A stretch of 6,122 nucleotides of DNA from NCBI GenBank assembly GCA_947462515.1, contig CANHPJ010000120.1:1-6122 (forward strand). The letters run 5' to 3'. The stretch's first letter is position 1, and each line of letters starts with the position of its first letter. Shown here in pieces: positions 1 to 5,141 of this stretch. Source of the DNA: Bacteroidota bacterium (GTDB lineage: Bacteria > Bacteroidota > Bacteroidia > JACCXN01). The position numbers and the translations under genes are program-made. A model generated the notes under the pieces. The model was not told where the DNA came from, made no database searches, and was given only the letters and a program-made list of their open reading frames with translations.

Positions 1-1
1 G

Positions 2-394
2 ATCTATATTTTAGACATTGCTTTAGAAGCCATAAAAAATTTCAAAAAAAGAGTTCCCGAATTCCCTGATGAGCATTTGATTTGCGGAGATTTTTTTGAA
101 CACCACAACACCTATGATCTTATTATAGAACAGACATTTTTTTGTGCCATACATCCATCATTAAGAAAAGAATACGCTTTAAAAATTCACGAACTATTGA
201 AAACTAATGGACAATTAGTGGGGCTTTTATTTGACGATAAATTAAATGATGATAAACCGCCTTTTGGAGGGACTAAAGCGGAATACCTGAATTTATTTTC
301 AGATCATTTTAACATCAAACAAATTGAAACAGCAAATAATTCTATTTCACCGCGAGCAACAAGAGAGTTGTTTATTATTTTTGAAAAAAATTAA
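2..394 (+). CDS. TPMT-family SAM-dependent methyltransferase, C-terminal part (5' end outside window)
   Basis: The reading frame is open from base 2 to a TAA at 392-394 and gives 130 visible residues. The TTG at 77 is only an internal leucine codon, because clear family sequence continues upstream to the window edge. The fragment begins in the second Rossmann strand (YILDIA), whose Asp would hold the ribose of S-adenosylmethionine. It then shows the family blocks DLIIEQTFFCAIHPSLR, LLKTNGQLVGLLFDD, PPFGGTKAEY and a C-terminal SPRATRELFIIFEKN. These match the thiopurine S-methyltransferase (TPMT)-like family as found in Bacteroidota, usually about 190-200 residues, so roughly 60-70 N-terminal residues with the GxGxG motif are missing. 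It is a cytosolic methyl transfer enzyme; the natural substrate in these bacteria is not known to me. The next gene starts 12 nt downstream on the same strand, so an operon is likely. Family call is firm, substrate unknown. Confidence 0.88.
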   Translation: MYILDIALEAIKNFKKRVPEFPDEHLICGDFFEHHNTYDLIIEQTFFCAIHPSLRKEYALKIHELLKTNGQLVGLLFDDKLNDDKPPFGGTKAEYLNLFSDHFNIKQIETANNSISPRATRELFIIFEKN

Positions 395-406
395 GCATTA
401 AAAAAA

Positions 407-907
407 ATGACAGAAACTATTATTTTAAATCATAAGCAGATAGAGCAGAAAATAAACAGACTTGCCTATCAGATTTATGAGAACAACTACGAAGAAACAG
501 AAATAATTATGGCCGGCATAAGTGGGAATGGCTTTACCTTTGCTGAAAAAATTGCCAAGAAGCTTTCTGAAATCTCTACCATTAAAATAACACTCTGCAC
601 CATAAACTTAAATAAAACTAATCCATTAAGTGAAACAATTTCTTGCGATATTGAAAAAGAAACGATACCTAATAAAGCAATAATTGTTGTTGATGATGTG
701 CTTGACTCTGGAAAAACACTCATTTATGGATTGCGCTATTTTCTTGATTTCCCTATCAAAAGATTAAGAACCTTGATTTTAGTAGACAGAAGTCACATGA
801 TATATCCGGTGAAAGCAGATTATGTTGGGCTTAGCCTTGCAACCACTTTGCAGGAGCATGTGAGAGTTTACTTTGAAGCAGAAAATGATAAAGTGATATT
901 AATGTAA
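407..907 (+). CDS. PyrR-like type I phosphoribosyltransferase
   Basis: This is a 166-residue protein. The PRPP-binding motif of type I phosphoribosyltransferases is at about residues 92-104 (IIVVDDVLDSGKT), with the paired Asp residues and the SGKT phosphate loop. An earlier loop (AGISGNGFTFAEKIA, about 36-50) fits the pyrophosphate-binding loop position. The C-terminal block VDRSH (126-130) and ADYVGLSLATTLQEHVRV (137-154) closely resembles PyrR, where a VDRGH...ADYVGKNIPTS...E stretch forms the base-recognition hood. It would transfer ribose 5-phosphate from PRPP to a base in the cytosol. Whether it is a uracil enzyme, an RNA-binding attenuator like PyrR, or specific for another base cannot be read from sequence; no pyrimidine genes are beside it. 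The ATG follows an A-rich leader without a Shine-Dalgarno site, normal for Bacteroidota. Stops are doubled (TAA TAA, 905-910). It sits 12 nt after the methyltransferase and 13 nt before the lipoprotein gene. Confidence 0.88.
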   Translation: MTETIILNHKQIEQKINRLAYQIYENNYEETEIIMAGISGNGFTFAEKIAKKLSEISTIKITLCTINLNKTNPLSETISCDIEKETIPNKAIIVVDDVLDSGKTLIYGLRYFLDFPIKRLRTLILVDRSHMIYPVKADYVGLSLATTLQEHVRVYFEAENDKVILM

Positions 908-920
908 TAACTTTAAAACC

Positions 921-1487
921 ATGAAAAAAAATCTTTTACCCGTATTATTTTTTTATTTATTGGCTTTATATTCTTGTAATAACGAACCCAGCAATCATCC
1001 GGAGAAGAGCAATGGTAAGGAAATAGTTAAACCCAATAGCTTGGAAGGGAAATCTGCTTCTTTAATTGATGTCAATAATAACGATGGCTTTGAAGAAAAT
1101 GGTTTTGGAGGGATTGATTCGGTGGTAATCCAAGAACTATTTGAAGGAGTATTTTCAGGAACATATAAGGCAGTAAGAGACGATTCGGAAAGAAAGCCCC
1201 TGAGCAAAGAAGAAATAATGGCTGAATTAAAGAACGGTTACAATAAAACGATAGTGGATGCCGGTAAAAAGAACTTTTTTATTGAGGTTGATGGAGAAAA
1301 AATACCGATGCGCGATATACTTCAGATACTTACCAAAGACAGTTTGTTTTTACAGGAACCAGGATTTAACCTTTTAAGAAAAACCCAAGAAATAGCCATC
1401 GTAGCTCAAACCTACGACCAAGAAGGAAATGAAAGAGGAAAAAGAATATTATTTTGGATAATATTAAGTGAACAAAAAAATGTTTAA
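921..1487 (+). CDS. Hypothetical lipoprotein (signal peptidase II type)
   Basis: This is a 188-residue protein. Residues 1-18 form a lipoprotein signal peptide: MKKN, then a hydrophobic stretch LLPVLFFYLLALYS, ending in the lipobox LYSC with Cys19 as the predicted lipidation and cleavage site. The mature part starts NNEPSN and has a polar, probably flexible linker to about residue 60. A soluble domain of about 125 residues follows, with no cysteines and no further membrane segment. I do not recognise the domain. Visible features are an acidic, Asn/Gly-rich stretch (LIDVNNNDGFEENGFGG, 48-64), a Lys/Glu-rich helical middle (SKEEIMAELKNGYNKT) and a C-terminal pair of likely beta strands (EIAIVAQTYDQEGN, KRILFWIILSE). 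It is probably anchored to the periplasmic face of the outer or inner membrane. The gene is last in a tight three-gene + strand run, and its stop codon lies inside an inverted repeat (1478-1506). No function is proposed. Confidence 0.85.
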   Translation: MKKNLLPVLFFYLLALYSCNNEPSNHPEKSNGKEIVKPNSLEGKSASLIDVNNNDGFEENGFGGIDSVVIQELFEGVFSGTYKAVRDDSERKPLSKEEIMAELKNGYNKTIVDAGKKNFFIEVDGEKIPMRDILQILTKDSLFLQEPGFNLLRKTQEIAIVAQTYDQEGNERGKRILFWIILSEQKNV

Positions 1488-1506
1488 TTCTTTGAATTAA
1501 ACATTT
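1478..1506. terminator. AT-rich perfect hairpin overlapping the lipoprotein stop codon
   Basis: A perfect 13-bp stem is formed by 1478-1490 (AAATGTTTAATTC) and 1494-1506 (GAATTAAACATTT), with a 3-nt TTT loop. The lipoprotein stop codon (TAA, 1485-1487) is inside the left arm. On the + strand the stem is not followed by a clean U tract. On the - strand it runs straight into a total of seven T residues (1480-1474). It therefore reads better as a terminator of leftward transcription, for example read-through from the phosphohexomutase gene. It could also serve as a 3'-end stabilising structure for the + strand mRNA. The stem has only two G-C pairs, so its strength is modest. Confidence 0.55.
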
Positions 1507-1857
1507 GCGTTGCATTTTCATTTGAGATATGCTAAAACAATAACACAAAGATTCACTTAACGAATACCACAAAAGCAAATCAGCCGGCAAAATGCCGGCT
1601 GATTTACTTTTATGATTACCCCTTATTAAATCAGAAAACCCGGATTAATGGGCATTTGTGTAGACATGTGTGTTCAACTTCGGTGTAATGGACAAAAAGT
1701 AGGCTAAAACACTCTGAAAACCAATATTTCATTGTCATACCGTTAAACCGAATACTTGAGTATTTTAAAAAAAAAATCTAAAACTCTTTTTTGGAAACCT
1801 TAAGCATTATATCAAAAATGATATGATTCATACGTTTAGTCTAAAGAAACTGAAAAA
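1488..1857. other. Convergent intergenic region, no gene seen after the hairpins
   Basis: This 370-base gap separates the lipoprotein stop from the phosphohexomutase stop on the other strand. Its left part holds the two hairpins annotated separately. The rest (about 1613-1857) has no credible gene on either strand; the longest ATG-started frame I found there by eye is about 35 codons on the - strand (1631-1738), with no recognisable composition. Small structures are a 5-bp stem (AATAC/GTATT, 1751-1764) followed by an A10 run (1767-1776), and a 6-bp stem with AAAA loop (ATATCA/TGATAT, 1809-1824). The A10 run is T10 on the - strand and could help end phosphohexomutase transcription, but I see no good stem right before it in that direction. 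The - strand gene thus has no clear terminator of its own. Confidence 0.6.
1577..1612 (+). terminator. GC-rich intrinsic terminator of the + strand operon
   Basis: A perfect 13-bp stem is formed by 1577-1589 (AAATCAGCCGGCA) and 1593-1605 (TGCCGGCTGATTT) around an AAA loop. The core is eight consecutive G-C-rich pairs, unusual in this AT-rich region. A short T-rich tail follows (ACTTTTAT, 1606-1613). It lies 90 bases after the lipoprotein stop and between converging genes, the expected place for transcription termination of the three-gene + strand run. On the opposite strand the stem is followed by GCTTTTG (1576-1570), so weak activity in both directions is possible. Confidence 0.75.
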
Positions 1858-3264
1858 CTAATCCTGCAAGATAGTATCCTCGCCAGCTTTCAAAATACTC
1901 ATAGCCTCTTCCTTACTGTTTGCTTGAGCATATGCTCTTAAAACCGGCTCAGTTCCGGAAGGACGAATCATAATCCATTTATCGTCTTCAAAAAAATATT
2001 TAAAACCATCCATATCTTCCATTTTTTTTACCTTAAAATTCCCAAATGAATGATATTTACCATTTTTACAATTTTGAATGATTTTATGTTTTTCAAGATC
2101 ATTCATCTTTAAATCAATTCTTTCCATATCGAACTTTCCAACAATTGCATAAATTTCGTCTATGATTTCGTTAAGTGATTTTTTGGTATTGGCCAACATC
2201 TCCAAAAACACCATACCTACCCATATACCATCTCTCTCCGGTATATGCCCCTTAAGGGCAATCCCGCCTGATTCCTCACCGCCAATCAAAACGTCTTCTG
2301 TAATCATTTTCTCACAGATATACTTAAATCCTATTTTGGTGATACTGCATTCTATTTTATAATGCCTACAAAGAGCTTTGATTTTGCTGGAAGCAGAAAA
2401 AGTAGTAATCACCGTTCCAGTTTTGTGCTGATATTTTACAAAATAATGGATAAGCATCAAAATCATATGATGTGAATCAATAAATTTGCCCTTGTTATCA
2501 AAAATACCCAGCCTGTCGGCATCTCCATCTGTAGCCAAGCCAAAGGATATTTCTGAATCATTTTTAATATAGTCAGAAATCTGTTTCAAATTAGATTCAA
2601 TTGGCTCTGGAGCCTGTCCTTTAAATGACGGATTATCATCGCAGTGAATAAGAATAACATCATCAAATAATTTTTTTATAACATTTTGTCCTGCACCATA
2701 CATGGCATCATAAGCCCATTTAACCCCTGATTTTTTGATAGCATCGATGTCAAAATTTTTCTCAAGGTGCTTAATATATAAATCTTCCAAATTCACATAT
2801 TTAACCATGTTCTTACCTGTATATTCCTTAATATGAAGATCATGAAAAGGAACAGATATTTCGTCAGGGATAAGTTTTTCTATTTCCATTACATGAGACG
2901 CCAATAATGGCCCTCCATATGCTCCTTTTAGTTTCAATCCATTATATTCGGGGGGATTATGACTTGCTGTTATTATTATTCCCAAACTTGCATCAAGTTG
3001 GGCTACCCCAAGGGAAAGCATGGGAGTTGAGCAAAAAGATTCAGAAAGTAATACTTTAATGTTTTTGTAGGCGAAAACTTTTGCCACGGTCTCTGAAAAT
3101 ATTTTTCCGCCGAATCTAGTGTCGTATCCAATTATTACTTTTGGATTGGTCACATTAAGTTTGAGCCAGTCGGCCGCTGCTTCTGACACCCTGACTAAAT
3201 TTATCATATTAAAATCATCCGCAATTATTGCTCTCCATCCATCTGTCCCAAAAGAAATTTTCAT
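1858..3264 (-). CDS. Phosphoglucomutase/phosphomannomutase family (alpha-D-phosphohexomutase)
   Basis: This 468-residue protein is full length for the family (about 450-480) and interconverts hexose 1-phosphate and 6-phosphate in the cytosol via a phosphoserine. All four signature sites are present: TASHNP at 99-104 with catalytic Ser101, the Mg2+ loop DGDADR at 246-251, the sugar-binding loop GGEESGG at 328-334, and the phosphate-binding loop RPSGTEP at 434-440. The N-terminus FGTDGWRAIIADDF belongs to the GTDGWR subgroup often named phosphoglucomutase/phosphomannomutase, and it differs from the usual phylum GlmM, which starts with an SGIRGT-like motif. Glucose 1-phosphate is therefore the more likely substrate, but mannose or glucosamine phosphate cannot be excluded. 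The ATG at 3264-3262 gives the canonical N-terminus; the leader is A/T-rich with no Shine-Dalgarno. The upstream DksA-like gene ends 72 bases away on the same strand, so co-transcription is possible but not certain. Confidence 0.93.
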   Translation of the reverse strand: MKISFGTDGWRAIIADDFNMINLVRVSEAAADWLKLNVTNPKVIIGYDTRFGGKIFSETVAKVFAYKNIKVLLSESFCSTPMLSLGVAQLDASLGIIITASHNPPEYNGLKLKGAYGGPLLASHVMEIEKLIPDEISVPFHDLHIKEYTGKNMVKYVNLEDLYIKHLEKNFDIDAIKKSGVKWAYDAMYGAGQNVIKKLFDDVILIHCDDNPSFKGQAPEPIESNLKQISDYIKNDSEISFGLATDGDADRLGIFDNKGKFIDSHHMILMLIHYFVKYQHKTGTVITTFSASSKIKALCRHYKIECSITKIGFKYICEKMITEDVLIGGEESGGIALKGHIPERDGIWVGMVFLEMLANTKKSLNEIIDEIYAIVGKFDMERIDLKMNDLEKHKIIQNCKNGKYHSFGNFKVKKMEDMDGFKYFFEDDKWIMIRPSGTEPVLRAYAQANSKEEAMSILKAGEDTILQD

Positions 3265-3284
3265 GTTTTTATTTTAATTAAGTG

Positions 3285-3324
3285 ATTGTTAAAACAATAT
3301 TTACAGATCATTGATAACCGGTTA
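3285..3324. promoter_or_regulatory. Two small dyads in the phosphohexomutase leader
   Basis: The 72-base gap between the DksA-like stop and the phosphohexomutase start contains a perfect 10-bp palindrome, TAACCGGTTA (3315-3324), and a 6-bp inverted repeat ATTGTT-AA-AACAAT (3285-3298). They lie about 50-60 and 20-34 bases upstream of the ATG. The palindrome could be an operator half-site pair, and either could be chance in AT-rich DNA. I see no clear Bacteroidota promoter (TTTG and TAnnTTTG boxes) in the gap and no U tract making either dyad a terminator. Confidence 0.25.
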
Positions 3325-3336
3325 AAGCATCATAGA

Positions 3337-3792
3337 TTAGATTTTATTTTTTGCCTCGATAGAATGAATGGTATGGGGAACAATTTTAAGTCGCTCTTTG
3401 GGTATTAATTTACCCGTAATCTGACAAACACCATAATTCTTGGTTTCTATTCTTATCAGGGCATTTTCTAATTGCTCAATAAATTTCATCTGCCTGTTGG
3501 CAAACTGACCCGCCTCTTCTTTTGCCATGGCATCATAACCTTCCTCAAAAAATTTAAAGGCCCTTCCAGTATCGTCGGTACCATTTTCATTAGAAGTTTT
3601 TATGATGGCATGCATCTCCTGCACCTCCTGTTTTGCTTTTTCTAATTTACCCACAATCAGACTCTTAAATTCCTGCAACTCGGAATCAGAATACCTTGTT
3701 TTTTCTTCCAGAGAACTTTCATTTTTCATTGTTTGATCTTCCATCAAAACACCACCTGTATCGATTGATTTAAAGCCCATATAATCTTTCAT
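3337..3792 (-). CDS. DksA/TraR-family protein with degenerate zinc finger
   Basis: The frame encodes up to 151 residues. From about residue 33 (RYSDSELQEFKSLIVGKLEKAKQE) it has the DksA plan: a long helical hairpin with an acidic turn (NGTDDTGRAF, 70-79, Asp73/Asp74), then helix KEEAGQFANRQMKFIEQLENALIRIE, then the finger region YGVCQITGKLIPKERLKIVPH and tail SIEAKNK. DksA proteins enter the RNA polymerase secondary channel and, with ppGpp, adjust promoter activity. Only one of the four zinc cysteines remains (Cys123); the partner position is Thr126 and the second pair is absent. This is usual for Bacteroidota members, so the finger probably folds without zinc. The start is uncertain: ATGs occur at 3792 (Met1), 3780 (Met5), 3744 (Met17) and 3729 (Met22), and homology begins only after Met22, so the protein may be about 130-135 residues. 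It lies 22 nt after the small membrane-protein gene. Confidence 0.88.
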   Translation of the reverse strand: MKDYMGFKSIDTGGVLMEDQTMKNESSLEEKTRYSDSELQEFKSLIVGKLEKAKQEVQEMHAIIKTSNENGTDDTGRAFKFFEEGYDAMAKEEAGQFANRQMKFIEQLENALIRIETKNYGVCQITGKLIPKERLKIVPHTIHSIEAKNKI

Positions 3793-3814
3793 TTTAAGAA
3801 TTAATACTATTTTA

Positions 3815-3973
3815 TCAATGTGATGAATTTCTGCTTCTGATATTTCTTATTAATAGAAACAGGCAGGCAAGCAGCAAATAAAAATGCATACTTTTACCAT
3901 ACTCTAAAAAGAGAAAACCAATTGCCCACCCAATAGCAATGATGATAGCCAATATATTTAGTGCTACGCTCAT
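3815..3973 (-). CDS. Small two-helix membrane protein, DUF5670/lmo0937-like
   Basis: This is a 52-codon ORF on the - strand, from ATG at 3973-3971 to TGA at 3817-3815. The product begins MSVALNILAIIIAIGWAIGF and contains two hydrophobic segments: about residues 5-23, and 31-42 (FYLLLACLFLLI), separated by LEYGKSMH. It ends in a basic tail, RNIRSRNSSH. This layout, with a W-[AL]-x-G-[FL] motif at the end of helix 1, a short loop with Gly, a hydrophobic second helix and an Arg-rich C-terminus, matches the tiny lmo0937/DUF5670 membrane proteins that are widespread in bacteria including Bacteroidota. Their function is unknown; roles in stress have been suggested. The positive-inside rule puts the C-terminus in the cytosol. 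It lies 22 nt upstream of the longest DksA-like frame, so they may share a transcript. The match is from memory of the family pattern, not a search. Confidence 0.72.
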   Translation of the reverse strand: MSVALNILAIIIAIGWAIGFLFLEYGKSMHFYLLLACLFLLIRNIRSRNSSH

Positions 3974-4311
3974 AAATCAGAATCATCAAAATTCAATCAT
4001 CACTGAATTAAAATAACTTATATAAAATTCAGACCAATTTTAAAACACAAAAAAAGTATTGATTTAACCCCTGAATAACAGCAAGATGATACGTCGGGAA
4101 ATATATCAAAAGAAATTCCCGTATAGATTTGAGGATTATTTTTCGCGATTTGAAAAAGATCAATCGGGAATTCGGAATAGAATGCAGATTTTAAAAGGGA
4201 AAATAAAAAACTGTTTAGAAAACAGAATTGAAATGAAAATTAACGGGAAATTTTTTATGAAATTACATGGCCTAAATCAGTTATAATGATATTTGAAGCA
4301 AAATCACTGGC
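3974..4311. other. Orphan stretch with one doubtful + strand ORF (4086-4286)
   Basis: This stretch lies between the start of the DUF5670-like gene and the terminator of the zinc-ribbon gene, both on the - strand. Bases 3974-4085 are very AT-rich and should carry the promoter for the leftward small-protein/DksA genes, but I find no convincing TAnnTTTG box. Bases 4086-4286 form a 66-codon + strand frame starting MIRREIYQKKFPYRFEDYF. It is rich in Lys, Arg, Phe and Ile, with no recognisable domain, signal peptide or membrane segment. It faces against all neighbours and has no good terminator of its own. The hexamer CGGGAA occurs three times in it (4095, 4165, 4244) and once inverted (TTCCCG, 4116-4121), forming a 6-bp dyad with the first copy; a small CTGTTT/AAACAG dyad is at 4211-4225. 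It may be a chance frame in A-rich DNA, a small lineage-specific gene, or a decayed element. Confidence 0.45.
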
Positions 4312-4340
4312 AAAAAAAAAGGCTCAGTAATTACTGAACC
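4312..4340 (-). terminator. Intrinsic terminator of the Nif3/zinc-ribbon operon
   Basis: Read on the - strand, bases 4340-4321 give GGTTCAGTAATTACTGAGCC, an 8-bp stem (one G-U wobble) with an AATT loop. Nine consecutive T residues follow immediately (4320-4312). Stem plus U9 tract is a textbook Rho-independent terminator. It lies 22 bases after the zinc-ribbon stop codon (4363-4365) and closes that operon. Confidence 0.9.
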
Positions 4341-4362
4341 CTTTGCATTTTATAATTGGAAA

Positions 4363-5139
4363 TTACGCTTTATGGGCATCTTCCAAAATATTGGCATCAA
4401 CTAAAATTCTTCCGCAATATTCACAAACTATAATTTTTTTGTGAGTACGAATATCGAGTTGTCTTTGAGGCGGTATTTTATTAAAACATCCTCCACATGC
4501 ATCTCTATCTACTGCAACCACAGCCAGGCCATTTCTTGCTTGGTTTCTAACCTTATTGTAAGCAATTATCAAACGTTCTTCAATAACAGTGCCTGCATCT
4601 TTAGACTTCTTTACTAATTGCTCTTCTTCTTTTTGGGTTTCGGAAACAATGGAATCTAACTCCGTTTTTTTGTGATTTAGATCTGACTTTTTATCTTCTA
4701 AATTAGCTTTAACCGTATTGATAAACTCGGTTTTGGCTTCAATATTTGCTTTATTTTCTTTTATTCTTTTCTCACAAAGTTGAATTTCTAATTTTTGAAA
4801 TTCTATCTCTTTGGTTAAAGAATCAAACTCTCTGTTATTTCTAACTTTATTTTGTTGCCCTTCGTATTTTTTTATTAAAGCTTCGCTTTCTTTAATTTGA
4901 TTTTTGAATTTGATAATATTCTCATCAAACACTTTTAATTCTTCTTCATAATTTCCAACTCTGGTTTCAAGTCCTAAAACCTCATCTTCCAAATCCTGAA
5001 CCTCTAGGGGTAATTCTCCTCTAATAATTCTGATTCTGTCTATTTTGGAATCGATTTGTTGAAGCTCAAATAAAGCTTTCAGCTTTTGTTCAACAGGGAT
5101 ATCGATTTTGTCCTCGTTATTCATTTTAGCTTTTGCCAT
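4363..5139 (-). CDS. Coiled-coil protein with C-terminal C4 zinc ribbon (COG1579-type)
   Basis: This is a 258-residue protein. Residues about 18-195 are almost entirely helical and charged (heptad-like Leu/Ile with Glu/Lys), indicating a long antiparallel coiled coil. The family block GQQNKVRNNREFDSLTKEIEFQK sits near 94-116. Residues 205-250 form a C4 zinc ribbon with Cys215-X2-Cys218 and Cys239-X2-Cys242 (CGGCFNKIPPQ...VCEYCGRIL). This is the COG1579 family, which includes the Helicobacter flagellar chaperone FlgZ (HP0958) and chlamydial CdsZ. In Bacteroidota it is common, non-flagellar and of unknown role; nucleic-acid or protein binding is plausible for the ribbon. It is cytosolic, with no signal peptide. 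The ATG at 5139-5137 is favoured because only two bases separate it from the Nif3 stop, implying translational coupling; Met6 is a possible alternative. A strong terminator follows at 4340-4312. Confidence 0.9.
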   Translation of the reverse strand: MAKAKMNNEDKIDIPVEQKLKALFELQQIDSKIDRIRIIRGELPLEVQDLEDEVLGLETRVGNYEEELKVFDENIIKFKNQIKESEALIKKYEGQQNKVRNNREFDSLTKEIEFQKLEIQLCEKRIKENKANIEAKTEFINTVKANLEDKKSDLNHKKTELDSIVSETQKEEEQLVKKSKDAGTVIEERLIIAYNKVRNQARNGLAVVAVDRDACGGCFNKIPPQRQLDIRTHKKIIVCEYCGRILVDANILEDAHKA

Positions 5140-5141
5140 GT

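Noticed and set aside
77..394. A TTG at 77 taken as the start of the methyltransferase gene.
   Set aside because: Coding sequence typical of the family continues in frame to the left edge, so the gene is truncated by the window rather than starting here.
487..723. A 78-codon antisense frame within the phosphoribosyltransferase gene; similar antisense frames lie inside the lipoprotein, mutase and Nif3 genes.
   Set aside because: They lie opposite well-recognised coding sequence, have low-complexity hydrophobic or Ser-rich products and no family match; they are shadows of the true genes.
1366..1590. A 74-codon - strand frame spanning the lipoprotein 3' end and both hairpins.
   Set aside because: Its product is a Phe/Leu-rich translation of the A-rich coding strand and hairpin DNA, and no homologous feature is recognisable.
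1660..1705. The stretch around TGTGTTCAACTTCGGTGTAA looked faintly like an insertion-sequence end.
   Set aside because: No matching inverted copy, target duplication or transposase remnant is visible in the window, so an insertion sequence cannot be supported.
1631..1738. A 35-codon - strand frame in the convergent intergenic region (begins MTMKYWFSECF).
   Set aside because: It has no family resemblance, no supporting context and a length expected by chance; it reads from the far side of the A10 run with no promoter seen.
1751..1776. A small stem (AATAC/GTATT) next to an A10 run, considered as a phosphohexomutase terminator.
   Set aside because: For leftward transcription the T10 tract comes before this 5-bp stem rather than after it, and no good stem precedes the tract, so it does not fit an intrinsic terminator.
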